In this document: in pieces, positions 54,085-62,995 of the stretch
How the letters are laid out: the number at the start of each line of letters is the position of its first letter
Position numbering within the stretch: position 1 is the first letter of the stretch
From: Stenotrophomonas beteli
Lineage (GTDB): Bacteria; Pseudomonadota; Gammaproteobacteria; Xanthomonadales; Xanthomonadaceae
Reading direction: 5' to 3'
Assembly (NCBI RefSeq): GCF_001431665.1
Contig: NZ_LLXV01000057.1
Span: 40,788 to 104,787 of the forward strand
DNA: 64,000 nt
Program-made: the position numbers and the translations under genes
The notes under the pieces: model-generated
What the model saw: only the letters and a program-made list of their open reading frames with translations
Told to the model about the DNA's origin: nothing
Database searches by the model: none

Positions 54085-55008
54085 ATGCGTCGTCCCGTTT
54101 CCCTGTCCCTGACCCTGCTCGCTACCGCGGCGCTGGGCCTGTCCGCCTGCAAGCGCGTGGAGGCGCCTGCCGCCGAAGCCGCTGCCCCGCAGGCGCCCGC
54201 TGCCGCTGCCAAGGCCGATGGCGCGCTTGATGCGACCGCCAACGACAATCTCAATGCGGTGCTGTGGATGCAGCGCGCGCAGGAGTACAAGGCGATCACC
54301 GAGCAGACCTATCGTGCCGCCGCCGACCACCTGGATGCCGCGCTGAAGGAGGCCCACTGGGACGCACTGGTGCCGGAAGAACGCGGCAACGAGGCCAAGG
54401 GCCTGAAGCCGGCGGTGGTGCTGGACGTGGACGAGACCGTGCTGGACAACTCGCCCTACCAGGCGCGCCTGGTGCGCGACGGCAAGGAATACGACGAGCT
54501 GAGCTGGGACCAGTGGGTGGCCGAAAAGAAGGCCAAGGCGATCCCGGGCGTGGTTGATTTCGCCAAGGCGGCCAACGCCAAGGGCGTGACCCTGCTGTAC
54601 ATCTCCAACCGCGCCGTGCACCTGAAGGACGCGACCCTGGCCAACCTGCGCGAGCAGGGCCTGCCGGTGGCCGATGACAGCGTGTTCCTGGGCCTGGGCA
54701 CCGTGGTCGAGGGTTGCGAGCAGGCCGGCAGCGAGAAGAACTGCCGCCGCCGCCTGGCCGGGCAGAAGTACCGCGTGCTGATGCAGTTCGGCGACCAGTT
54801 GGGTGACTTCGTGGAAGTGACCGCCAACACCAACGAAGGCCGTGACGCCCTGCTGCAGCAGTACCACGACTGGTTCGGCGAGCGCTGGTGGATGCTGCCG
54901 AACCCGACCTACGGTGGCTTCGAGCCGGCGCAGTTCAACAACGATTACAGCCAGTCGCGCCAGGCCCGCCACGACGCCAAGCGCGCCGCCCTGGACTACG
55001 CACCGTGA
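54085..55008 (+). CDS. Class C acid phosphatase lipoprotein, e(P4)-like
   Basis: A 307-residue HAD-family (subclass IIIB) phosphatase related to Haemophilus lipoprotein e(P4). A lipobox sits in LGLSAC (about residue 22). The catalytic motif I is [11 protein letters not shown] (about 113-123), with SNRA as motif II and a late aspartate pair in FGDQLGDF. Such enzymes remove phosphate from nucleotides or NMN at the outer membrane. The pyrF gene overlaps its stop codon as GTGA, so uptake of the nucleoside and pyrimidine synthesis may be linked in expression. Confidence 0.9.
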   Translation: MRRPVSLSLTLLATAALGLSACKRVEAPAAEAAAPQAPAAAAKADGALDATANDNLNAVLWMQRAQEYKAITEQTYRAAADHLDAALKEAHWDALVPEERGNEAKGLKPAVVLDVDETVLDNSPYQARLVRDGKEYDELSWDQWVAEKKAKAIPGVVDFAKAANAKGVTLLYISNRAVHLKDATLANLREQGLPVADDSVFLGLGTVVEGCEQAGSEKNCRRRLAGQKYRVLMQFGDQLGDFVEVTANTNEGRDALLQQYHDWFGERWWMLPNPTYGGFEPAQFNNDYSQSRQARHDAKRAALDYAP

Positions 55009-55730
55009 GCCGCGCGCCGCTGCCGCTGCGCGATGACGAGCGCCTGATCTTCGCGCTGGACGTGCCCGACCGCGCGCAGGCGCTGGAGTGGGTCGACCGC
55101 CTTGGCGACAGCGTGGCCTTCTACAAGATCGGCATGGAACTGCTCGCCTCCGGCGAGTACTTCCAGGTGCTTGATGAGCTGGCCCGCCGCGACAAGCGCG
55201 TGTTCGTCGACCTGAAGTTCTTCGACATTCCGGCCACCGCTGCGGCGGTGATCAAGCGCCTGTCGCAGTGGCCGGTCAGCTACGCCACCATCCATGGCTG
55301 GCACCCGGCCATGATGGAGGCGTGCGCGGCCGCCAACAGCGGCGACATGCGCCTGCTGGCAGTGACCGTGCTGACCTCGATGGGTCGCCCCGACTTGGCG
55401 CAGATGGGCATCGACCGTGAGCCGGTGGAGGTGGTGGTCGAGCGTGCACTGGCCGCCCAGGCCGCCGGCATCGATGGCGTGATCGCCTCGGGCCAGGAAG
55501 CCGGCCCGATCCGCGCGGCCACCGGCGCCGGGTTCTCGATCGTGTGCCCGGGCATCCGCCCCGGCGGTCCGGTCGGTGATGACCAGAAGCGCACGGTGGG
55601 CGTGGCCCAGGCCTTCGCCGACGGCGCCGACGCGATCGTGGTCGGACGGCCGATCCGGCTGGCCGCCGATCCGCAGGCGGCAGCACGGGCGATCCAACAG
55701 GAAATCGCGTCGGCTCTGGCTGATCGCTGA
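55005..55730 (+). CDS. pyrF: Orotidine 5'-phosphate decarboxylase
   Basis: Final enzyme of UMP synthesis (241 residues), decarboxylating OMP. The active-site motif is [16 protein letters not shown] with the lysine-aspartate pair, and the phosphate loop is VCPGIRPGG. The GTG start at 55005 overlaps the stop codon of the phosphatase gene (GTGA), giving the opening [20 protein letters not shown], typical of the family. Confidence 0.95.
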   Translation: MSRAPLPLRDDERLIFALDVPDRAQALEWVDRLGDSVAFYKIGMELLASGEYFQVLDELARRDKRVFVDLKFFDIPATAAAVIKRLSQWPVSYATIHGWHPAMMEACAAANSGDMRLLAVTVLTSMGRPDLAQMGIDREPVEVVVERALAAQAAGIDGVIASGQEAGPIRAATGAGFSIVCPGIRPGGPVGDDQKRTVGVAQAFADGADAIVVGRPIRLAADPQAAARAIQQEIASALADR

Positions 55731-55763
55731 GCCTGCCGCTGACGCCGGTCACGCCGGCACCAC

Positions 55764-55796
55764 GAACGCCATCCCGGCTCATCCGGGATGGCGTTC
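55764..55796 (+). terminator. Strong hairpin after pyrF
   Basis: GAACGCCATCCCGG and its exact complement at 55783-55796 form a 14-bp stem with a 5-nt loop. There is no T-tract, so termination may need Rho or be partial. Confidence 0.6.
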
Positions 55797-55949
55797 GCAT
55801 TCGTGCCTGTTGCTCTGACGCACCCGACCCCAGCCGGGAAAACTGTGCGCCGTATCGCGATGTGCGTAGGGAGCGCCCTCTATCAATCGGTACACCAGCA
55901 CGGACCGCGGCCGTGCCGGTTCCAACCATCGATAGAGGAATACACGGAT

Positions 55950-56774
55950 ATGTATCGCAGCACCTCTCTGTTGTTCGGCGGCCTGCTGGTGGCTGCCATC
56001 GCCTTTCCCGCCACCGCTGCACCCCAACCGCGCGAAGCACCACGCATCATCGGCGGCGAAGATGCCAAGCCGGGCGACTACCCGTTCATGGTCAGCATCC
56101 AGCGCTTGTCCTACGGTGACAGTGACCACGGTCGCCACTGGTGTGGCGCCACGCTGATTTCGCCCTCCTGGGTGCTGACGGCGGCGCATTGCGTGCAAGG
56201 TGATCGCCCCGACGATCTGGCCGTGCTCGGCGGAAGCACCACCCTGTCCGGTGAATCATCACCACGACCGTCCAACGTCAAGGCGATCCACGTCCATCCC
56301 GCGTTCAACAGCGGTAATTCGCTGGAGCACGACGTGGCCCTGATCCAGCTCAGCGTTCCCTTGGCCGATGCGCAGCCGGTGGCGCTGCGGCTGCGACCCG
56401 ATGCCAGCTATCTCAAGCCGGGCCGGGAGTTCACTGTGATCGGCTGGGGCGACACCGATATCACTGACGGGCGGGTCTTCCCCACCCAACTGCAGACCGT
56501 GCAGGTGCCGTTCGTATCCTTTGCCGAGTGCCAGCAGGCCTATGCGGGCGAGCTGGCACGCGGCAAGGTCATCTGCGCCGGCCGCGAGGGCATGGACAGC
56601 TGCCAGGCCGATTCGGGCGGGCCGTTGCTGCTGCGCCTGCGCGAGGGCTGGACCCAGTTCGGCATCGTCAGCTGGGGCGAGGGCTGCGCGCTGGCCGGCT
56701 ACCCCGGCGTTTATGCCCGAATCGCCGAAAAACATGCCGTAGATTTCATCGAGGCGGTCTGGCAACGCGACTGA
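55950..56774 (+). CDS. Secreted trypsin-like serine protease
   Basis: S1 family protease of 274 residues with a signal peptide (about 1-24), a short propeptide and the activation site R-IIGG. The catalytic triad is in LTAAHCVQ (His), EHDVALIQL (Asp) and CQADSGGPLLL (Ser). The residue six before the active serine is Asp, indicating cleavage after Arg or Lys. The residue at the oxyanion-hole position 193 is Ala, where Gly is usual. Four cysteines match the common disulfides. The start at 55950 gives the signal peptide. Confidence 0.92.
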   Translation: MYRSTSLLFGGLLVAAIAFPATAAPQPREAPRIIGGEDAKPGDYPFMVSIQRLSYGDSDHGRHWCGATLISPSWVLTAAHCVQGDRPDDLAVLGGSTTLSGESSPRPSNVKAIHVHPAFNSGNSLEHDVALIQLSVPLADAQPVALRLRPDASYLKPGREFTVIGWGDTDITDGRVFPTQLQTVQVPFVSFAECQQAYAGELARGKVICAGREGMDSCQADSGGPLLLRLREGWTQFGIVSWGEGCALAGYPGVYARIAEKHAVDFIEAVWQRD

Positions 56775-56811
56775 TTCAATAAAATCAACAAGATAGATCG
56801 TACTAGGTAAA

Positions 56812-56947
56812 GTGTTGCCTTAACTTGAAGGGCAGCGTAGGATCGCCGCCATCCGGTCCTCGGACCGGACATGCGCCACAACACTGTCCTCCGGCCTCGT
56901 GCCGGCTTGAAGAGCCTGCGATCCCCGTGATCCGGGCTCTTTTTTTA
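56812..56947 (+). ncRNA. Candidate small RNA with C-rich loops and terminator
   Basis: Between the protease gene and the next lipoprotein gene lies a run of hairpins with no coding frame: CCGGTCC/GGACCGG (56853-56868) with a TC loop, CCGGC/GCCGG (56892-56905) with a C-rich loop, and a terminal hairpin (AGAGCC with GGCTCT at 56911-56940) followed by seven T. Loops and linkers repeatedly carry CCTC or CCCC. The upstream A/T-rich stretch (56773-56812) could hold the promoter. The architecture recalls the Xanthomonas sRNA sX13, but identity cannot be shown here. The 5' end is a guess. Confidence 0.55.
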
Positions 56948-56963
56948 TCCCGGTGGTGGCTCT

Positions 56964-57006
56964 GGGGCCAGATCCCTGCTGCCGCCGGCAGAAGGGATCT
57001 GACCCC
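56964..57006. repeat. GGGGTCAGA-type palindromic repeat
   Basis: GGGGCCAGATCCCT at 56964 pairs with AGGGATCTGACCCC ending at 57006; third locus of this repeat family in the window. Confidence 0.75.
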
Positions 57007-57089
57007 TCGGCCGGAAACCGTGACCGCACGGCTTGCCGCTGTCACGTCGCAGGCCGCAAGATGCGGACCGGTCCGGGGAGTCCGAGTGC

Positions 57090-58043
57090 ATGAGCGTGGC
57101 GGTGCGAGGAAGGTCTGCGCGTGGATGGGGGCTGGCAGCCCTGTTGCTGCTGGCCGTGGTGGCGTGCCGCGAACCCGGCACCGACCCGGCCAGGCCGGCG
57201 GCCGAGCCGGTGGCGGCGGTGCAGGCGATGGCCCTGCGCCTGGCCGAAGATGATCTGGTCGGCTACGCAAAGCTGTCGGTGCCGCCGGGCCAGTACCAGC
57301 GCCTGCAGCAGGCCTGGGCCGACGGCCACAGCCAGTGGCCGCTGACCGAACTGCCGCTGGGTGACCAGCTGCTGCCGATGCTGGCCGCACTGCGCAAGCC
57401 TGATGCCAGCGCAGAGCTGCAGCGCAGCTTCGACCGCCAGCTGGCCGGCCAGGCCAGCGCCGTGCGCCAGGCCGCGCAGTCGATGGGCAACTTCGGCGTG
57501 CAGTACCTGCGTCACCAGAAGGGCTACACGCCGGGCCAGCAGGCCCACTACATCGCCCTGGTCGAGACCCTGGCGGTGTGGGCGCAGGGCGCCCCGATCA
57601 GCGACCGCGCACGCGCGCGCAGCACCATCGCCGCGCTGGTCGGTGCCGCCAACAAGGTGGGTTTCGACGACGAAGCCGGCCTGCAGGCTGCCGGCATGGA
57701 AGGCAGCCTGCAGCAGCTGGCGCCGTTCATCCACACCCTCAAGGCAGTGCTCGGCAGTTACGGGCTGGGCGTGGACGACGCGCTGCGCAGCGTGCGTGGC
57801 GAGCTGCTCTCGGTGGAGGGCGACAACGCGCTGGTGCGCCTGCGCTACGACCTGGCCGGGCGCGAAATGGCCCTGCAGCTGCCGCTGAGCCGGCGCGAAG
57901 GCCACTGGTACCTGACCCGCACCCTGGCCGACACCGACGCCCTGCTGCGCAAGGCCGATGCGGCCCGTGCCGCGGCGGCGCCCCCGCCGGCCGACGCCCC
58001 TGCCCAGGGTGGGGAGGCGGCAACGCCACCGCCTAAGCCATAA
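57090..58043 (+). CDS. Putative lipoprotein, unknown function
   Basis: A 317-residue protein with a lipobox (LLLAVVAC, about residue 26). The rest is mostly helical, with a Pro/Ala-rich end. No known domain was recognised; the C-terminal part (NALVRLRYDLAGREMALQLP, EGHWYLTRTLADTDALLRKA) resembles exported domains of DUF4878 type, but this is uncertain. The stop codon overlaps the plsB start by one base (TAATG), so they are probably co-translated. Confidence 0.78.
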   Translation: MSVAVRGRSARGWGLAALLLLAVVACREPGTDPARPAAEPVAAVQAMALRLAEDDLVGYAKLSVPPGQYQRLQQAWADGHSQWPLTELPLGDQLLPMLAALRKPDASAELQRSFDRQLAGQASAVRQAAQSMGNFGVQYLRHQKGYTPGQQAHYIALVETLAVWAQGAPISDRARARSTIAALVGAANKVGFDDEAGLQAAGMEGSLQQLAPFIHTLKAVLGSYGLGVDDALRSVRGELLSVEGDNALVRLRYDLAGREMALQLPLSRREGHWYLTRTLADTDALLRKADAARAAAAPPPADAPAQGGEAATPPPKP

Positions 58044-60679
58044 TGGCGCCGATGTCGAAACAGAACCCGCTGCCGTTCCCCGGCGAAGAATCCCAGACGA
58101 CGCCCGCCGATACGGTGCCGGCGTCCCCCTCGATCGGTACCGGCCCCAACCCGGTACCGCCGCCGGCGCACGCGCGGCCGGCCGGCCGCCGCCCGCTGTG
58201 GGCTCGCCTGCTCGGTCGCCTGGTCGAGCCCTGGCTGTCGTTGAAGATCGAACCGGAAGACCCGGGCCAGTACAACGATGGCCGCCCGGTCATGTACGTG
58301 CTGGAAGATTACGGCCTGTCCAACGCACTGATCCTGGACAAGGCCTGCCGCCAGGCCGGGCTGCCTTCGCCGCTGGTGCCGCTGGCCGGTGACCCGACCG
58401 GCCGCAAGCGCGCCTACCTGGCGCTGTCGCGGCGCAGCTCCAGCAACTCGCTGATTCCCGAGCAGCGCGGTGCCAAGACCCACTCCGATTCGCTGGCCAA
58501 GGTCCTGCAGGCACATCGCGTGCGCGACGACCTGGACGTGCACCTGGTGCCGGTATCGATCTTCGTCGGCCGCGCGCCGGACAAGCAGAGCGGCTGGTTC
58601 GCAGTGCTGTTCTCGGAAAACTGGGCACTGGTCGGCCGCTTCCGCCGTCTGCTGGGGCTGCTGCTGAACGGCCGCAGCACCATCGTCCGTTTCGCCCCGC
58701 CGATCTCGCTGCGCAGCACCGTGGACGAAGGCCTGGAGCCGGAGCGCACGGTGCGCAAGCTGCAGCGTGTGCTGCGTACCCACTTCCGCCGCATCCGTGA
58801 ATCGGTGATCGGCCCGGATCTGTCCACCCGGCGCCTGCTGGTGGACCAGGTGCTGGCAGCCGAGCCGGTGCGCGAGGCGATCGCCGCACAGGCCAAGCGC
58901 GACAACTCCAAGCCGGCCGATGCCTGGAAGAAGGCGCATGCCTACGCCTGGGAAATCGCGGCAGATTACTCCAGCCCGGTGGTGCGCTCGGCCAGTTTCA
59001 TGCTCAGCCATGTCTGGAACCGCATCTACGCCGGCGTGCTGGTGCACCACCTGGACAAGTTCAAGGCCGCCGCGCCGGGCCATGAAGTGGTCTATGTGCC
59101 CAGCCACCGCAGCCACATGGACTACCTGCTGCTGTCCTACCTGCTGTACGACCGCGGCATCGTGCCGCCGCACATCGTGGCCGGCATCAACCTGAACCTG
59201 CCGGTGGTCGGCACCCTGCTGCGCAAGGGCGGTGCGTTCTTCATCCGCCGCTCGATCCGCGGCAACGCCCTGTACTCGGCCGTGCTCAGCGAATACGTCG
59301 CGCAGCTGGTGGCCGGCGGCTACTCGCTGGAGTACTTCGTCGAAGGCGGCCGCTCGCGTACCGGCCGGCTGCTGCAGCCCAAGGGCGGCATGATCTCGAT
59401 GACGCTGCGCGCGTTCCTGCGCCAGCCGCGCAAGCCGGTGCTGTTCCAGCCCATCTACATCGGCTACGAGAAGCTGATGGAAGGCGGCAGTTACCTGGAC
59501 GAACTGTCTGGCCGGCCGAAGGAAAAGGAATCGATCTGGTCGCTGCTGTGGGGCATCCCCAAGGTGCTCAAGCAGAACTATGGCCAGGTGGTGGTGAACT
59601 TCGGCGAGCCGATCGCGCTGAACGACGTGCTGGCCGAGAAGGCGCCGGAGTGGAAGGGCGAGGCCGTATCGGAAGACGAGAAGCCGGCCTGGCTGTCGAC
59701 CACCGTCGATACGCTGGCCGAGCGCATCCAGGTGCGCGTCAACGCGGCCGCCGACGTCAACCCGATCAACCTGCTGGCCCTGGCGCTGCTGTCCACGCCG
59801 AAGCATGCGATGGGCGAGGCCGACCTGATCGCGCAGATCGAGCTGTGCAAGACGCTGCTGGCCGAGATGCCGTATTCGGACCGGGTGACGGTCACCCCGC
59901 ACTCGCCGGAGCGGATCATCGCCCACGCCGAGGAGATCAACGTCCTCACCCGCATCAAGCACCCGCTGGGCGACGTGCTGAGTGTGAGTGGCGATACCGC
60001 GGTGCTGCTGAGCTACTTCCGCAACAACGTCATCCACCTGTTCACCGCCTCGTCGTGGGTGGCGTGCTGCTTCCAGAACAACCGCCGCATGAGCCGCACC
60101 GGCCTGGTCCAGCTGGGCCGCACGGTGTACCCGTTCCTGCAGGCCGAGCTGTTCCTGCCGTGGAGCGAGGACGAGTTCGCCCAGCGCATCGACCAGACCA
60201 TCAATGTGTTCGTGCGCGAGGGCCTGCTGCAGAACGTCAACGATGACGACGGCGGCATCCTGGCGCGCAACACCGGCCAGACCGACGAGGTGTTCCGCCT
60301 GCGTGCGATCGGCCATTCGCTGCAGCAGGCCTTCGAGCGCTACTACATCGCGATCTCGGTGCTGGTGAAGAACGGCCCGGGCGTGCTCGGTGCCGCCGAG
60401 CTGGAAAGCCTGTGCCAGCAGGCGGCGCAGCGCCTGAGCCTGCTCTATGCGCCGGCCGCGCCGGAGTTCTTCGACCGCACCCTGTTCCGCGGCTTCATCC
60501 AGAAGCTGCGCGAGCTGCGCCTGGTCTGGCCGGACGAGAACAGCAAGCTGCTGTTCGACGAGCGCCTGGATGCCTGGGCCAAGGATGCCAAGTTCATCCT
60601 CGGCCGCGAGCTGCGCCACACCATCGAGCGGGTGAGCCCGGAAGCGGCCCGCCCGGACGAGCCGGCACCGCAGGATTGA
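58043..60679 (+). CDS. plsB: Glycerol-3-phosphate O-acyltransferase
   Basis: Inner-membrane acyltransferase of 878 residues that starts phospholipid synthesis by acylating glycerol 3-phosphate. The catalytic H-x4-D motif is His355-Asp360 in PSHRSHMDYLLLSY; further blocks are GGAFFIRRSIRGNALYSAV, EYFVEGGRSRTGRLLQPK and FQPIYIGYEKLMEG. The protein is longer than E. coli PlsB (807), mainly in a Pro-rich N-terminus. It may begin at 58043 or at MSKQN (58052); the former overlaps the upstream stop codon. Confidence 0.95.
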   Translation: MAPMSKQNPLPFPGEESQTTPADTVPASPSIGTGPNPVPPPAHARPAGRRPLWARLLGRLVEPWLSLKIEPEDPGQYNDGRPVMYVLEDYGLSNALILDKACRQAGLPSPLVPLAGDPTGRKRAYLALSRRSSSNSLIPEQRGAKTHSDSLAKVLQAHRVRDDLDVHLVPVSIFVGRAPDKQSGWFAVLFSENWALVGRFRRLLGLLLNGRSTIVRFAPPISLRSTVDEGLEPERTVRKLQRVLRTHFRRIRESVIGPDLSTRRLLVDQVLAAEPVREAIAAQAKRDNSKPADAWKKAHAYAWEIAADYSSPVVRSASFMLSHVWNRIYAGVLVHHLDKFKAAAPGHEVVYVPSHRSHMDYLLLSYLLYDRGIVPPHIVAGINLNLPVVGTLLRKGGAFFIRRSIRGNALYSAVLSEYVAQLVAGGYSLEYFVEGGRSRTGRLLQPKGGMISMTLRAFLRQPRKPVLFQPIYIGYEKLMEGGSYLDELSGRPKEKESIWSLLWGIPKVLKQNYGQVVVNFGEPIALNDVLAEKAPEWKGEAVSEDEKPAWLSTTVDTLAERIQVRVNAAADVNPINLLALALLSTPKHAMGEADLIAQIELCKTLLAEMPYSDRVTVTPHSPERIIAHAEEINVLTRIKHPLGDVLSVSGDTAVLLSYFRNNVIHLFTASSWVACCFQNNRRMSRTGLVQLGRTVYPFLQAELFLPWSEDEFAQRIDQTINVFVREGLLQNVNDDDGGILARNTGQTDEVFRLRAIGHSLQQAFERYYIAISVLVKNGPGVLGAAELESLCQQAAQRLSLLYAPAAPEFFDRTLFRGFIQKLRELRLVWPDENSKLLFDERLDAWAKDAKFILGRELRHTIERVSPEAARPDEPAPQD

Positions 60680-60710
60680 CGGTCGCGCCGGGCCCTGCCC
60701 GGCGGCTGGC

Positions 60711-60730
60711 ATGCCAACCAAGGTTGGCAT
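60711..60730. repeat. Palindromic repeat ATGCCAACC/GGTTGGCAT
   Basis: A perfect 9-bp inverted repeat with an AA centre, like the element at 47345-47368; located between plsB and the YdcH-like gene. Confidence 0.75.
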
Positions 60731-60778
60731 CCACCGGGCGGGGCAGCAGGTCCACGCGATGCGCGGATGACCCGCCGG

Positions 60779-60982
60779 TCAAGCCGGCTCGTCGGGAATC
60801 TGCAGGCTTTCCAGCTTGGCGATGCAGTCCTTCAGCTGCAGCTTGCGCCGCTTCAGCCGCTTGGACTCCAGTTCGTCCTGGCCATTGGCCGCCATGCGGG
60901 TGATCTGTTCATCCAGCAGGCGATGCTCGGCGCGCAGGGCGGCGAGGCGTTCGACGATCTCGGCGGGGCTGTAGGTGTCCAC
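60779..60982 (-). CDS. YdcH-like small protein (DUF465)
   Basis: A 67-residue coiled-coil protein of the YdcH/DUF465 family (EIVERLAALRAEHRLLDEQI, RLKRRKLQLKDCIAKLES). Function unknown, conserved in proteobacteria. The GTG at 60982 was chosen because GGAGG lies five bases upstream and the resulting length is the family norm. Confidence 0.82.
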   Translation of the reverse strand: MDTYSPAEIVERLAALRAEHRLLDEQITRMAANGQDELESKRLKRRKLQLKDCIAKLESLQIPDEPA

Positions 60983-61060
60983 AGCCTCCGAGCATACACA
61001 GCGATGATGACCGCCGGGAGAGGGGAATCCCCACCCCCGGCCGCGGCCGCTCCGAGCCGT

Positions 61061-61066
61061 TAGAAT
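61061..61066 (+). promoter_or_regulatory. -10 box of a probable leaderless ttcA promoter
   Basis: TAGAAT lies 7 nt before the ATG at 61074. Confidence 0.55.
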
Positions 61067-61073
61067 GGAACCC

Positions 61074-61994
61074 ATGAGTGCCGTGATTTCCCTTCCCGAT
61101 CCCCTGCCGCGCGCCGCCCGCGATCCGCGCCTGGCCGAGCGCGAGCAGCACAAGCTGGCCAAGCGCCTGCGCCGCCAGGTCGGCGAGGCGATCGCCGACT
61201 TCGGCATGATCGAAGCCGGCGACAAGGTGATGGTCTGCCTGTCCGGCGGCAAGGACAGCTACACCCTGCTGGACGTGCTGCTGCAGCTGCAGAAGAAGGC
61301 GCCGGTGCCGTTCGAGCTGGTGGCGGTGAACCTGGACCAGAAGCAGCCGGGCTTCCCCGAGCACATCCTGCCGGAGTACCTGGCAGGGCTGGGCGTGCCG
61401 TACCACATCATCGAGCAGGACACCTATTCGGTGGTCAGCCGGGTCATCCCGGAGGGCAAGACGATGTGTTCGCTGTGCTCGCGGCTGCGTCGTGGTGCGC
61501 TGTACAACTACGCCGAAATCCATGGCTTCACCAAGATCGCGCTGGGCCACCACCGCGACGACAGGGTGGCCACGTTCTTCATGAACCTGTTCCACCACGC
61601 CAAGCTGTCGGGCATGCCGCCGAAGCTGCGCAGCGATGATGGCAGGCACGTGGTGATCCGGCCGCTGGCCTACGTGCGCGAGAGCGACATCGTCGAGTAC
61701 GCGCAGGCACGCCAGTTCCCGATCATTCCCTGCAACCTGTGCGGCAGCCAGGAGAACCTGCAGCGCCGCCAGGTTGGCCTGATGCTGAAGCAGTGGGAGA
61801 AGGATCACCCGGGCCGCATCGAGCAGATCGCGCGCGCCATGGGTGACGTCCGGCCCTCGCAGCTGGCCGACACCACCCTGTTCGACTTCATGGCGCTGGG
61901 CCGTCGCGACGACGCGCCGCTGCCCGACGCCCATGCCTGGCTGGCCGGCGCCCCGGCCGATGCCGACGCAGATCCCGAGACGCCCACCGTTTAA
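61074..61994 (+). CDS. ttcA: tRNA 2-thiocytidine(32) synthetase TtcA
   Basis: Iron-sulfur enzyme of 306 residues that thiolates cytidine 32 of certain tRNAs. The PP-loop is [12 protein letters not shown], and the cluster-binding cysteines are in MCSLCSRL and [12 protein letters not shown]. The start at 61074 ([10 protein letters not shown]) follows the -10 box. E. coli TtcA is 311 residues. Confidence 0.96.
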   Translation: MSAVISLPDPLPRAARDPRLAEREQHKLAKRLRRQVGEAIADFGMIEAGDKVMVCLSGGKDSYTLLDVLLQLQKKAPVPFELVAVNLDQKQPGFPEHILPEYLAGLGVPYHIIEQDTYSVVSRVIPEGKTMCSLCSRLRRGALYNYAEIHGFTKIALGHHRDDRVATFFMNLFHHAKLSGMPPKLRSDDGRHVVIRPLAYVRESDIVEYAQARQFPIIPCNLCGSQENLQRRQVGLMLKQWEKDHPGRIEQIARAMGDVRPSQLADTTLFDFMALGRRDDAPLPDAHAWLAGAPADADADPETPTV

Positions 61995-62030
61995 GGTCGG
62001 TCGCCCTTCCTCTTTGCCATCCGGAATTCC

Positions 62031-62936
62031 ATGTTCTTTCGCAACCTGACGTTCTTCCGTTTCCCGACCGCCACTGATTTTTCCGAAGTCGATACCCTGC
62101 TGCCGCACGCCCTGCTCAAGCCGGTCGGCGCGCTGGAAATGAACTCGCGTGGCTTCATCTCGCCGTTCGGCCGCGAGGAGAAGGAACTGCTCTCCCATCG
62201 CATTGCCGAGCACCTGTGGCTGACCGTGGGCGGTGAGGACAAGATCCTGCCGGCGGCGGTGGTCAACGACCTGCTCGAGCGCAAGCTGGAGGAGATCGAG
62301 GAGAAGGAAGGCCGCCGCCCGGGTGGCCGCGAACGCAAGCGCATGAAGGACGACCTGCTGCATGAACTGCTGCCGCGCGCCTTCGTGAAGTCCTCGCGCA
62401 ACGATGCCTTCATCGACCTGCAGCACGGCTACGTGGCAGTGGATACCTCCAGCCGCAAGACCGGCGAGTACTTCATGTCCGACATCCGTGGCCTGCTCGG
62501 CAGCTTCCCGGCGATGCCGCTGAATGCCGAAGTCGCGCCGCGCTCGATCCTGACCGGCTGGATTGCCGGCGAGCCGCTGCCGACCGGGCTGAGCCTGGGC
62601 GAAGAGTGCGAGATGAAGGACCCGGTGGAAGGCGGCGCGGTGGTCAAGTGCCAGCACCAGGAACTGCGCTGCGACGAGATCGACAAGCACCTGGACGCCG
62701 GCAAGCAGGTGACCAAGCTGGCGCTGATCTTCGAGGACAACCTGTCGTTCGTGATCGGCGACGACCTGATCGTGCGCAAGCTGAAGTTCCTCGACGGTGC
62801 CCTGGACCAGCTGGAGCACGCCGACGAAGATGGCCGCCGCGCCGAGTTCGACGCCCGCTTCGCCCTGCAGAGCGCCGAGATCCGCCGCCTGTTCCTGTTG
62901 CTGGAAGAAGCCTTCAAGCTCAGCAAGGCTGACTGA
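62031..62936 (+). CDS. rdgC: Recombination-associated protein RdgC
   Basis: Ring-forming DNA-binding protein of 301 residues (E. coli 303) that restrains RecA. Landmarks: MFFRNLTFFRFP at the start, GRERKRMKDDLLHELLPRAF, and GLSLGEECEMKDP. It lies 36 bp after ttcA on the same strand and may be co-transcribed with it. Confidence 0.96.
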   Translation: MFFRNLTFFRFPTATDFSEVDTLLPHALLKPVGALEMNSRGFISPFGREEKELLSHRIAEHLWLTVGGEDKILPAAVVNDLLERKLEEIEEKEGRRPGGRERKRMKDDLLHELLPRAFVKSSRNDAFIDLQHGYVAVDTSSRKTGEYFMSDIRGLLGSFPAMPLNAEVAPRSILTGWIAGEPLPTGLSLGEECEMKDPVEGGAVVKCQHQELRCDEIDKHLDAGKQVTKLALIFEDNLSFVIGDDLIVRKLKFLDGALDQLEHADEDGRRAEFDARFALQSAEIRRLFLLLEEAFKLSKAD

Positions 62937-62983
62937 ACAGGCAACCCGCCGGCCGCCGGTCATCCGGCGGCCCGAAGCGGCGC

Positions 62984-62989
62984 TATGCT
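62984..62989 (+). promoter_or_regulatory. -10-like box before the metallopeptidase gene
   Basis: TATGCT lies 6 nt before the ATG at 62996. The match to TATAAT is four of six. Confidence 0.4.
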
Positions 62990-62995
62990 GGGCGC

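Noticed and set aside
57845..60730. 961-codon open frame antisense to plsB
   Set aside because: Long antisense frames are expected in GC-rich genes, and PlsB motifs are certain on the other strand.
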